9,659 nucleotides of DNA from Bdellovibrionales bacterium. Its GTDB lineage: Bacteria > Bdellovibrionota > Bdellovibrionia > Bdellovibrionales > UBA1609. The notes under the pieces were generated by a model. The model had not been told where the DNA came from. It saw only the letters and a list, made by a program, of their open reading frames with translations, and did no database searches. How positions within the stretch are numbered: the stretch's first letter is position 1; the number at the start of each line of letters is the position of its first letter. This document shows positions 1 through 7,300 of the stretch, piece by piece. Position numbers and translations under genes: made by a program. The stretch is taken from assembly GCA_020435185.1 (NCBI GenBank), contig JAGRAA010000180.1:1-9659 (forward strand). Reading direction: 5' to 3'.

Positions 1-1041
1 ACTCCTTTAATAGAGACCTTTAAGAAAGCAGATGAAGTTTTATTGCAAGCAGTAAAAGGAATCTCTGACTTAATTAATATTAGAGGTCTGATTAATCTTG
101 ATTTTGCGGATATTAAAACGGTTATGGCTGCTCAAGGGATGGCCATCATGGGAGCTGGTATTGCTAGTGGTGAAAACAGAGCTGTCGAAGCCGCTACTGA
201 AGCCATTTCTTCTCCATTACTTGAAAATATTGCTATCGATGGAGCGACAGGAATCATTATCAACGTCACGGGTGGACCGGCCTTAACTCTTTGGGAAGTT
301 AACGAAGCCTCTACATTGGTTACCGATGCGGCTCATGAAGATGCTGAAATTATTTTTGGTGCGGTCATTGATGAAACCATGGGTGACAATATTCAAGTTA
401 CTGTTATTGCCACTGGTTTTGGCGCTGAAAACAAATCCACTGTAGATGCTCAGATTAATAAGCTGCAAGAAATGGCCAGAGCACAATTAGCTATGCAGGC
501 TAATCATCACTCTCCGGCCTCTCATGAAGGCCAAAGACAGCTGCAACAAGAGTTTTATGGTCAATCCGTTGAGGCTTCGTCGAACCATTCGTCGAATAAC
601 TATGTGGACTCAAGAGTGAATCATGGGTTTGATCCGAGAATGAGCCAGAATTTTGAGCCTAGAACAATGTCTACTCAAGAGTCTTCTCTTTACGAGCAAC
701 CTCAAACTACGCAGCGTACTTATGTGCCTCATAGTGAATTAGAGGCGATGAATGAAATGCGACATGAGGCCATTAAACCAGTGACTTCGCCAGCTGCTGA
801 AAAGCCCGTTTTGCCAAGAGATACTTTATTAGCAAAAGTGAAAGCTTATAGAGAAGCTCAAGAGGCTAAAGAAAGATCTCATATGACTCAAGAGCAGCTT
901 TCTATGAATATAGACGAGCAAAACTCCCTCAGTGCTGCCAAAAAAATGGCTGAAGATGTGGTAAAGTCCTCTTTTCGAGCCAATGACCTTGACGTACCTT
1001 CTTATTTAAGAAGAGGGAATAACGGTGGGGAAAATGAGTAA
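1..1041 (+). CDS. ftsZ: Cell division protein FtsZ, C-terminal part (5' end outside window)
   Basis: This is the tubulin-like GTPase that polymerises into the cytoplasmic division ring. The frame is open from base 1, so the gene starts upstream; 346 codons plus TAA are visible. The T7 synergy loop is present as NLDFAD at 94-111, whose acidic residues complete the GTPase site of the neighbouring subunit. It is followed by the conserved stretches GAGIASGENRA and ISSPLLENI, and by the C-terminal subdomain ending near VTVIATGF (about 420). After this comes a long linker of roughly 185 residues, rich in Gln, Ser, Asn and Glu, much longer than the ~50 residues of E. coli FtsZ. The C-terminal peptide DLDVPSYLRRG (985-1017) resembles the E. 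coli LDIPAFLRKQ motif that binds FtsA and ZipA. The GTP-binding tubulin signature lies upstream of the window. The identification is secure from motifs alone. Confidence 0.97.
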   Translation, partial: TPLIETFKKADEVLLQAVKGISDLINIRGLINLDFADIKTVMAAQGMAIMGAGIASGENRAVEAATEAISSPLLENIAIDGATGIIINVTGGPALTLWEVNEASTLVTDAAHEDAEIIFGAVIDETMGDNIQVTVIATGFGAENKSTVDAQINKLQEMARAQLAMQANHHSPASHEGQRQLQQEFYGQSVEASSNHSSNNYVDSRVNHGFDPRMSQNFEPRTMSTQESSLYEQPQTTQRTYVPHSELEAMNEMRHEAIKPVTSPAAEKPVLPRDTLLAKVKAYREAQEAKERSHMTQEQLSMNIDEQNSLSAAKKMAEDVVKSSFRANDLDVPSYLRRGNNGGENE

Positions 1042-1072
1042 TTCTCAAAGGATAAATTTGTCCGATGAGTAA
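1034..1072 (+). other. Possible 12-codon coupling ORF bridging ftsZ and the lpxH-like gene
   Basis: An ATG at 1034, out of frame with ftsZ and overlapping its last codons, opens a 12-codon frame (MSNSQRINLSDE) ending in a TAA at 1070-1072, five bases past the first base of the next gene's start codon. The G-rich run GGTGGGG at 1024-1030 could act as a weak ribosome binding site. The start context ATGAGTAAT is repeated exactly at the lpxH-like start (1065-1073). It may couple translation of the two genes or be chance; nothing beyond position supports it. Confidence 0.2.
1047..1052 (+). promoter_or_regulatory. Ribosome binding site for the lpxH-like gene
   Basis: AAAGGA lies 12 bases before the ATG at 1065. 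The spacing is on the long side, which may make initiation only moderate. Initiation strength matters here because a terminator hairpin follows the start codon by about 30 bases. Confidence 0.55.
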
Positions 1073-1805
1073 TGCTTATTTTGTTTCTGATGTACACCTC
1101 GGATCAAATGATGATCCGAGGTTTTTTTTGTTTTTAAGCTGGCTTAAAAGTGTCAATCCATCAAAAAAACTAACCCATTTGTTCATGGTGGGAGATATCT
1201 TTGATCTTTGGATTGCCAATCATAGTACATTTATTCGGCAATATGAAGAGATCATCCATGAGTTAAAAAGAATAGTCGAAGAGGGAGTGGAAGTTCATTA
1301 CTTTGAAGGCAATCATGATCTTTATTTGGAGCATTTTTGGCAAAATAAATTAGGTGTACATGTTCATAAAAAAGGACAGCTTTTTAATTTATCTGGATAC
1401 AAGGTTTATATTGAACATGGTGATCAAATGGACCCAAATGATAAGTGGTATTTAGCTCTTAGATGGTTTTTACGCACGCCCATGATGAAACATTTTGCGC
1501 TTCATGCACCAGAAAAATTTATTGAATGGATAGGCACCAAAGCAAAAGATAAAAGTAGATACTACACAAGTAATGTGAAAACTATTGATGAAAATCAGGC
1601 CAAGCAAGTTATCCGATCTCATGTGGAAAAGCTAAGTGAAGTCGTAGATTTTGATCTTCATATTTCAGGTCACGTTCATGTGAGAGAAGATTATAGCTTT
1701 TCTAAAGAGGATAGAGCTATCAGAGTTGTAAATCTCGGGTCTTGGTTGGATAAACCGGGGTATTTTAATTTGAATGATGAAAATCAGATGTTTTGTGATC
1801 TTTAA
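1065..1805 (+). CDS. lpxH: LpxH-type UDP-2,3-diacylglucosamine hydrolase (calcineurin-like metallophosphoesterase)
   Basis: It probably hydrolyses the pyrophosphate of UDP-2,3-diacylglucosamine to give lipid X and UMP, the fourth step of lipid A synthesis, at the cytoplasmic face of the inner membrane. The 246-residue length is typical of LpxH (about 240). The five metallophosphoesterase motifs occur in order: SDVHLG with Asp9 and His11; GDIFDLW with Asp44; GNHD with Asn83; EHGD with His118; and GHVHV with His203 and His205, together able to form a dinuclear metal site. The GNHD form differs from the GNRD of enterobacterial LpxH, so this is either a divergent LpxH branch or a related phosphoesterase with another substrate. 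There is no signal peptide. The start at ATG 1065 places motif I at residue 9, as expected. The gene follows ftsZ by 23 bp and contains a strong intrinsic terminator over codons 11-22. Confidence 0.8.
   Translation: MSNAYFVSDVHLGSNDDPRFFLFLSWLKSVNPSKKLTHLFMVGDIFDLWIANHSTFIRQYEEIIHELKRIVEEGVEVHYFEGNHDLYLEHFWQNKLGVHVHKKGQLFNLSGYKVYIEHGDQMDPNDKWYLALRWFLRTPMMKHFALHAPEKFIEWIGTKAKDKSRYYTSNVKTIDENQAKQVIRSHVEKLSEVVDFDLHISGHVHVREDYSFSKEDRAIRVVNLGSWLDKPGYFNLNDENQMFCDL
1096..1129 (+). terminator. Strong Rho-independent terminator inside the 5' end of the lpxH-like gene
   Basis: The arms CCTCGGATCA (1097-1106) and TGATCCGAGG (1112-1121) are perfect complements around a 5-base loop AATGA. An extra A-T pair (1096/1122) makes 11 bp. 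Eight T follow at 1122-1129, then G and five more T. This has every feature of an intrinsic terminator, but it sits 31 bases into the lpxH-like reading frame, over codons 11-22, including the codon for metal ligand His11. It probably ends much of the ftsZ/division-cluster transcript and attenuates lpxH unless a ribosome or an alternative fold masks the hairpin. The coding function of the same bases is certain from the metallophosphoesterase motif, so the overlap is not a wrong start call. Confidence 0.8.
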
Positions 1806-1891
1806 ATCTGAGTTTTAAAGACAAGGCCTTTGCTAATAAATCTGCTTTTTAAAAAAAATTAATAAGACTTATGAGGCAATGTAACAATTTC

Positions 1892-1921
1892 ATCGAAGCC
1901 TCTAATTCTTCGATTTTCTTT
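1892..1921 (+). terminator. Probable Rho-independent terminator after the lpxH-like gene
   Basis: ATCGAAG (1892-1898) pairs with CTTCGAT (1908-1914) around a 9-base loop, followed by the T-rich tail TTTCTTT (1915-1921). The 7-bp stem is only moderately stable. It lies 87 bases after the lpxH-like stop and before the next gene. A competing stem, GAGGC (1873-1877) with GCCTC (1898-1902), shares base 1898 and would use part of the terminator loop. Confidence 0.5.
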
Positions 1922-2045
1922 ATGAATCTAAATAATTTACTGAGGAATTTTAGGATCTGTAGTATAGGTTAAGTATTCATTTTAGCGACAAATTTACTTC
2001 TTATACATTCAGCTGGTCGGAGATGAATAAGCTCAAAGCAAAAGG

Positions 2046-2074
2046 CAATCTTTAGTAGCTAGAGCTACAATCTT
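2046..2074. promoter_or_regulatory. Dyad flanked by direct repeats upstream of the 2121 gene
   Basis: GTAGCT (2055-2060) and AGCTAC (2063-2068) form an inverted repeat separated by two bases. The word CAATCTT occurs at 2046-2052 and again at 2068-2074, 22 bp apart (about two helical turns). The position, about 50-75 bases before the start codon, would suit an operator or a 5'-leader hairpin. No regulator is identifiable from the sequence. Confidence 0.3.
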
Positions 2075-2105
2075 GATGGGAAAAATAAAATTTTGGGGGT
2101 TTACG

Positions 2106-2112
2106 AAAGGAG
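2106..2112 (+). promoter_or_regulatory. Ribosome binding site that decides the start at 2121
   Basis: AAAGGAG lies 8 bases before ATG 2121, an optimal arrangement. In-frame TTG 2073 and ATG 2076 lie further upstream, but they lack such a site and would put 15-16 extra residues before a well-formed signal peptide. Confidence 0.8.
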
Positions 2113-2120
2113 ACTGGGTG

Positions 2121-4148
2121 ATGAGAACATCAACCTCGAGTTATATATTATTGTTAGTTGTTATGCTTGCCGCGCCATTGGCTAATGCTCGTGGAATTTG
2201 TGATGTGGTATTTTCAGAGATAAATCGATATCACAAGATGGCCTTTGATGTTAATGATCCCCAGTACAGAGTTGATGATATTTCGACTTGGAAAACAAAG
2301 TACACCCCCATGAATACGGGAGATAAAGGGCGTCAGTTTGTGGCCCATTTTCCTAGGGAAGAAGCTTTTGATGGAAAAGCTAAAGAAGCTGGAGAGTCTC
2401 GTGGATTAACCTTTTGGGGAATGAAAATCATTCTTGTAGAAAGTCGTGAGGCTGCAGAATTCCTTCTCAATGAGGCGGTTTCTGGTGAAGGTCGAATCTA
2501 TGAAGAGCCAACGATGCGTCCCACTTTTTTGATTACCGGAAAAACCAATGCTCAGATGGGAACTGAGAAATTTCATAAATCTGAAGATAACGGTCAGTTA
2601 GTATTGAACAATAAAGAATCAGATCATTTTGTTCATCTGTGGGATTCGATGTTCGTTACTCCAAAAGGAAAAAGCCAAGAAACCTCAAGTGTGCAGTGGC
2701 GGGATAGTGATGGAAAATGGCATTATCTCCCTAAATCCGCTCTTGAACCCTTGTCTTTTTTAGAATCTCCTCTCATGAAAGGAGCCTGGGAAGGCGGTAT
2801 TACTGAAGTATTCTTTTATCCCAAAGGTTGGGTGCTTCCTGCAAAAAGGGGTGTGGTTATACTTTCAGACTTTTTTGCCGATAGAAATCGAAGTCCTAAA
2901 GGATTAGTGTCATCAGGAAAAGACGAGAGCATGTATTTACCTTTAGGCTCTTTTGAAAAAGAACTCGGCATTCAAGGGAATGCGAGTAAAATTATCGTGA
3001 GAAATGTCAGTGAGATGAGTTCTGCAGATGCAGCCAAATATGTAGAAGGAATTATTCCTTTATTTCAATCCATAGACCATTCAAGCAAAGCCATTTTAAT
3101 AGAGGCATTAAAAAAATATTCTATTCAGGAGTTAAGTGAAAAGAAGTTAAGAGGATTAGAAAATACTCATCCAGTAGCTATTTTGGTGCAAGCCTACAAT
3201 GCCTACTTGCAAACGCCTCAAGGGAAAAAGGAACAAGATTCTTTAAAATCATTTATGGAAAAACAAGGTCTTCAGCCCAAAGAAAATGAGTTGACCTCTA
3301 AGTATGTCGCTGAATTAAAGGAGTACTTGGATACTTTGGCTTACAATGAAGCCATTAGTAAAGCTAGAGACTTTCGGGATCAAATTATTGGCTTTGCTAA
3401 AAGTGAAATATTTGAATTTGAAGGTTCGAGTTATATTTTAGATAGAACTGAAGTTAGAAAAAATAATGGAGAAGAAGTGGAGATCCCTTATTTTAAAGAA
3501 CATCAAGGGAAAGGTATTACCGCTAAAATCAGAAAAATTTCTCTAACTGATAAAAATGATAAAGGAAGAGAAGAAGAGGTAGAAATTAAAAGTTTATATT
3601 TTACTTTTAATGGCGCTCCTAAAGAAGTTTTAGAGATGGCCATGGCTCAGGAGAGAAAAGGCCAAGGTAAAAATGCAGGTAAAGGTCGGTTCACAGAAAA
3701 TACATTGAAGGCTCTAGAAGCTGATATCGCCGAAGGAAAGCAATACACCATTGAGGTGAGAAATCAAGATGGAGTAGTGATTGCAGGGGGTTTTGGTTCT
3801 ATTGCTAATGGTATGTTCACGGGGGAGAGTGTGTCTTACCCTGTATGGTTTAGTCCAAAGTTGGATAAAAAGGGCCAAATCCTTATGAATCAAGACACCA
3901 ATCAGCCTTTAATGGTGAGGCATGGTATTGAGATTGCTCGATTGATGAAAATCGCTATTTTTGAACATTTTGTGCAAAACGGAATGGTTTTTCAAGACTC
4001 TATGATGGTGACGGCCTTTACGGCATCAATTGGTGGTGTAAGGCTCCCAGCTCAGGACTTTTTGAAAATGCTTTCTCAAGCAAGACAAATACAAAGAAGT
4101 CAAAAAATCGAATTTCCAGAAAGAATGCAGTTGAGCGATTTGCATTAA
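2121..4148 (+). CDS. Exported protein with a C-terminal Aat-like (L/F-tRNA-protein transferase) domain
   Basis: 675 residues. A Sec-type signal peptide (residues 1-23: hydrophobic core ILLLVVMLAAPLA, likely cut after ANA) is followed by the only cysteine, Cys27. Residues ~25-250 form a domain shared with the protein starting at 8581: the CxxVF start, NDPxY, FPR, SRGL, the block around WRDSDGKWHYL (173-202) and the RGVVI strand (243). The middle (~280-440) is mostly helical and charged. Residues ~491-655 match the catalytic domain of leucyl/phenylalanyl-tRNA-protein transferase in order: FTFNGAPKEVLE, GRFTENTLKALE, YTIEVRNQDGVVIAGG, MFTGES, NGMVFQDS and TASIGGVRLPAQDFLKML. Glu569 (GES), Phe566, Phe617 and Asp626 align with E. 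coli Glu156, Phe153, Phe177 and Asp186; Gln188 is replaced by Met628. About 27 extra residues follow GES. The domain match is made by eye. The biochemical role is unknown, because cytosolic aminoacyl-tRNA would not be available to an exported enzyme. Confidence 0.75.
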   Translation: MRTSTSSYILLLVVMLAAPLANARGICDVVFSEINRYHKMAFDVNDPQYRVDDISTWKTKYTPMNTGDKGRQFVAHFPREEAFDGKAKEAGESRGLTFWGMKIILVESREAAEFLLNEAVSGEGRIYEEPTMRPTFLITGKTNAQMGTEKFHKSEDNGQLVLNNKESDHFVHLWDSMFVTPKGKSQETSSVQWRDSDGKWHYLPKSALEPLSFLESPLMKGAWEGGITEVFFYPKGWVLPAKRGVVILSDFFADRNRSPKGLVSSGKDESMYLPLGSFEKELGIQGNASKIIVRNVSEMSSADAAKYVEGIIPLFQSIDHSSKAILIEALKKYSIQELSEKKLRGLENTHPVAILVQAYNAYLQTPQGKKEQDSLKSFMEKQGLQPKENELTSKYVAELKEYLDTLAYNEAISKARDFRDQIIGFAKSEIFEFEGSSYILDRTEVRKNNGEEVEIPYFKEHQGKGITAKIRKISLTDKNDKGREEEVEIKSLYFTFNGAPKEVLEMAMAQERKGQGKNAGKGRFTENTLKALEADIAEGKQYTIEVRNQDGVVIAGGFGSIANGMFTGESVSYPVWFSPKLDKKGQILMNQDTNQPLMVRHGIEIARLMKIAIFEHFVQNGMVFQDSMMVTAFTASIGGVRLPAQDFLKMLSQARQIQRSQKIEFPERMQLSDLH

Positions 4149-4154
4149 TTATTG

Positions 4155-4188
4155 GGTTTCAATGCCTACGGGAGTTGGCATTGAAATT
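4155..4188 (+). terminator. Strong hairpin just after the 2121 gene, without a clear U-tract
   Basis: TTTCAATGCC (4157-4166) and GGCATTGAAA (4177-4186) are perfect complements, and two flanking G-T pairs could extend the stem. Inside, after a T-T mismatch, AC pairs with GT around a GGGA (GNRA-type) tip. It begins six bases after the TAA. The bases after the stem (TTGATATTC) are not a run of T, so it may stabilise the 3' end, pause polymerase or partly terminate rather than act as a full intrinsic terminator. Confidence 0.5.
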
Positions 4189-4294
4189 GATATTCAAAAG
4201 GATGAACCTAAAAAACCATGTATTTGAGAAGAATAGGATGGGAATAGGGCAGTTTGTTTGAATTCATTTCATGGACTGTTTAGTTGTTAGACAT

Positions 4295-4301
4295 GAGGGA
4301 G
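4295..4301 (+). promoter_or_regulatory. Ribosome binding site that favours the GTG start at 4307
   Basis: GAGGGAG lies 5 bases before GTG 4307. The in-frame ATG at 4271, 12 codons upstream, has no purine-rich site at the right distance (TTGAATTCATTTC precedes it), so GTG 4307 is preferred. Confidence 0.65.
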
Positions 4302-4306
4302 AAAGC

Positions 4307-7300
4307 GTGTTCCACAAAAATTATTTAGCATCTCAAGTAAAGAAGTTTATAACAAAAATTAAAAATCCATACTCGCTTTATTTCCCGAAGAATTATGGGA
4401 GAGCTTCAGTCGCCTATCTTCTCATAATAAGTATGATCTCGGCCCCATTGGTCTCTCAGTTCGCTAGTGGAGCCATAGTAGAAAGCCGATCAGATGCTGA
4501 GCCTGTGAGATTAGGTTCTCTTTTGGATCTTAATCAATTTGAACCAGGTCATCCCGTGAGAGAGAATCTTCAAAGTTTTGAAGAAGTTCAAGAGTTGATT
4601 GCACAAAATCAAGTGAGTCAACTCGTGGAGAAAGGAATTGTAGATACTTTTCATCTTATCCAGCAGACATTATATATATATGACCATAAGAGTGGAGACA
4701 AAGCTAAAGAGTCTCACAATCTAGCCGACCCAACCACATCCTTTAAGGACGTGGTTACCGACAAAAGAGATTTAGTCATTGAAAATGGAAGATTAACCTT
4801 AAAGGGTTACTCCGTAGGTCATCTTGTCGCTCGTCAAGTGATCGGAGACTTTGAGGCTGATAGAGTAGTTTATGACAAAGACGTAGCTATCGTGACCACA
4901 AAAGATGGCCGTTTTTATGGTATAGATATGCAATATGCTGCCTTATACGCATTTAAAGGTCCTATCCCGCTTTTTAATCTATTAAATACAGTCAACAACT
5001 CAGGAAGCGAGTTAAAAGGTTTCGATTTGAGTTTTATTTCTCGTGGACAGCAACCTATTTTGGTTGAAGAGGTTCAAAGAAGAGATAATTCTGTTTCAGC
5101 AGAATTGAGTGCTGATGTTCCGCGGGCTGGAAATGGCCAACCATTGCTCAAAGCTGGAGATATCGTTGTATATGAGAAAAATGAAGCGGATGAACGTAAT
5201 TTTAAATTCATACTTAACCGCCATGCTGTATTAGAAAATATTAAAAAGGGAACTGTTGCGCTCTCTTTAATCACCTTTATGATGAATCATGAAGGTTATA
5301 CCACAACAATGGGAGAGGAGCTTCAGGCCAAGTTGCGAGTGAGAACTGCAACAGATGCAGAATCCCCTCTAAGTCTCTTAAGAAAACAATTAGGGCTTAT
5401 CGGGAATGATCCAGAAATAGATAACCTTTTAAAGCAAGTTCTTGAAGGAACGAGCGAGCAACTTGAACCAGTAAAAATGTTTTTTAGAAAACTTAATCGT
5501 AAGGATTTTCTAAATTTTTTAAACCAAGCTTCAAGTTTAGCGAGTAAGCAATCTACTCCTAGAGATCAGTTTACTCTTGAGCAGGCTACGGCTTCTTATG
5601 AAAAAATTCGCCAGCAGGCAGAGTATGAATCCAAAGAGCTTGCAGGGCATATTGAACGATTGAGTGCAAAGAAAGAGCGATTGACGATACCAGTTCTGTT
5701 GGGCCGTATAGGCGTTATTGAAGCTTCTCAAATTCCTGTGGTTCAAAAGATAACCGCTTTTGAAAAGCTTCTTGTAGATACTGCGAACACTCAAGTTCAA
5801 AAAACATTAGAACTAAAAATAAAAAGTTTAAAAACAAAAAAATCAGCTATTGATAGGCAAATTGCTGATGGTAATTTTTATGGTACTCATCATGTTTTAG
5901 CAAGAGCCGTAATCACACAAGAAGTGAGTTTTGCTGATGACATAAAGCCTTGGTATAAAAAAATGAATACCAAAGATTTAAAAAAGGTGGCTTTTAAATT
6001 ATCAGGTATTGCTACAGCAGGTTTAGGGATTTCTACATTAGGTGTGGCTGCAGCTAACTCGGCCGGTGTTTCAGAAGCTTTTTCGATTATGGGAAATTGG
6101 TTTTACTTAAACGCTGTTCCTAAAGTTGTACTCGAAAATCCAACATTAAATGCTTATCTTGGAGAAGATTATAGGGTGTTATTGTGGTCAGGGTTTTTAA
6201 AACATATGGCTTGGATACCTATTGCTCATTTGGCGGGGATGATGAGTGTGAGCTTTATGTATGTGGCTTCTGAGTCTCTAAAAAAAGTGGCTCCAGGTAT
6301 TGCTTATAAATTGAATGAGTTTGCTGACGAACTAAAGCCATTATCCACTTGGCGTAGGATCGTCACGATTATGATGAGGCCTTATGCTTATGCCTTTTTT
6401 CCATTTTATAACTGGATTAATAAAGCCACTCGCCAGCAGGTAATGGAGAGCATGAAGCAAGGGATAAATCCGTTTTTAAATTTTTATACAGGAAACAGTG
6501 TTTATGGGAAGAATTTAGGATTAAAACCTGGAGAGCTTATTTTTCCAGGTTTTAATAACCCTTTCGGAAGCCGTCAAAAGATTGAGGCTCAACATAATCG
6601 GATGCAGCAGGTAAGAAATAAAGTTGTCTATGAACGCAAGCAGGCGCAAAGAGTGGCCTGGTTGTTAGCGACGCTCTTGGTTTCTGGACAGGCTGATGGG
6701 ATTGATCCCGCGACTCAACTTATGATTCAGACAGGTGAGATTTTACCTGAGCAATTAGATAAGATTTTTAGTGATCCGAAATTAAAAAAGCAATGGAAAC
6801 GGGTTTCTGCAGCCATCAATTCTGATCTATGGAGTATGATTAAAGAAAATAAAGGGATCGACTTTGCTAACCTGAGCAAAGAGGAGTTTATTTATGTTTT
6901 TAAACAGGCTCAAAGGATAAATGAAAGAATTAGAAGACGGCCAGAATTAGTAAACAAAGTAGTTGATCTCAAGCAGGGGTTTTCAAAAAATAGCCAATTG
7001 TTTTTATCTACGACAGCTGGTTTTGGTGAGCGTGAATTTGATATATTGAAGAAGTCTACGGCTAATGAATTTATTGGTTCTCAAACAGCTCATGAGTTTA
7101 TTTCAGATCATGGCCTATTGATTATTTTGAACTCTTTTTTTACGGTTCGTGCAGATGTTCACGATCCGGCAAATTTAGCTTATGCCTCTGAAGGGTTGCC
7201 TAAACATAATACTAATGTGACTATGAATTTTATTATTCACTTGCTTATGGCCGGCCCTCGAAGGGTTTTAGATTTTATGAAATCTCCTCAAAGTATAGAG

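Larger units (their letters stand above)
1806..2120. other. Intergenic region with no gene seen
   Basis: These 315 bases separate the lpxH-like gene from the exported-protein cluster. They are very AT-rich and carry stop codons in all frames at short intervals. They hold a terminator-like hairpin (1892-1921), an AT-rich tract (TTTTTAAAAAAAATTAA near 1846-1862), and a dyad with flanking direct repeats (2046-2074). A promoter for the 2121 gene is expected between the hairpin and the start codon, but I could not find a sigma-70 pair with acceptable boxes and spacing. The best -10-like word is TATACA at 2002-2007. Confidence 0.6.

Noticed and set aside
1976..2007. Promoter candidate GCGACA (1985-1990) with TATACA (2002-2007)
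   Set aside because: The spacer is only 11 bases and both boxes are partial matches; no acceptable -35 lies about 17 bases upstream of TATACA.
2073..2120. Upstream in-frame starts (TTG 2073, ATG 2076) for the first exported protein
   Set aside because: ATG 2121 has AAAGGAG at ideal spacing and begins directly with a well-formed signal peptide; the longer version adds 15-16 residues without a ribosome binding site.
2187..2201. Possible lipoprotein signal at Cys27 (and Cys24 of the 8581 product)
   Set aside because: The residue before the cysteine is Ile or Val, not Gly/Ala/Ser as a lipobox needs, and good signal peptidase I sites (ANA, TYA) lie three residues upstream.
5483..5520. Hairpin TTTAGAAAA/TTTTCTAAA followed by six T inside the giant gene
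   Set aside because: The outer stem is almost entirely A-T with a poor inner match, and such words are expected by chance in AT-rich coding DNA; probably not a working terminator.
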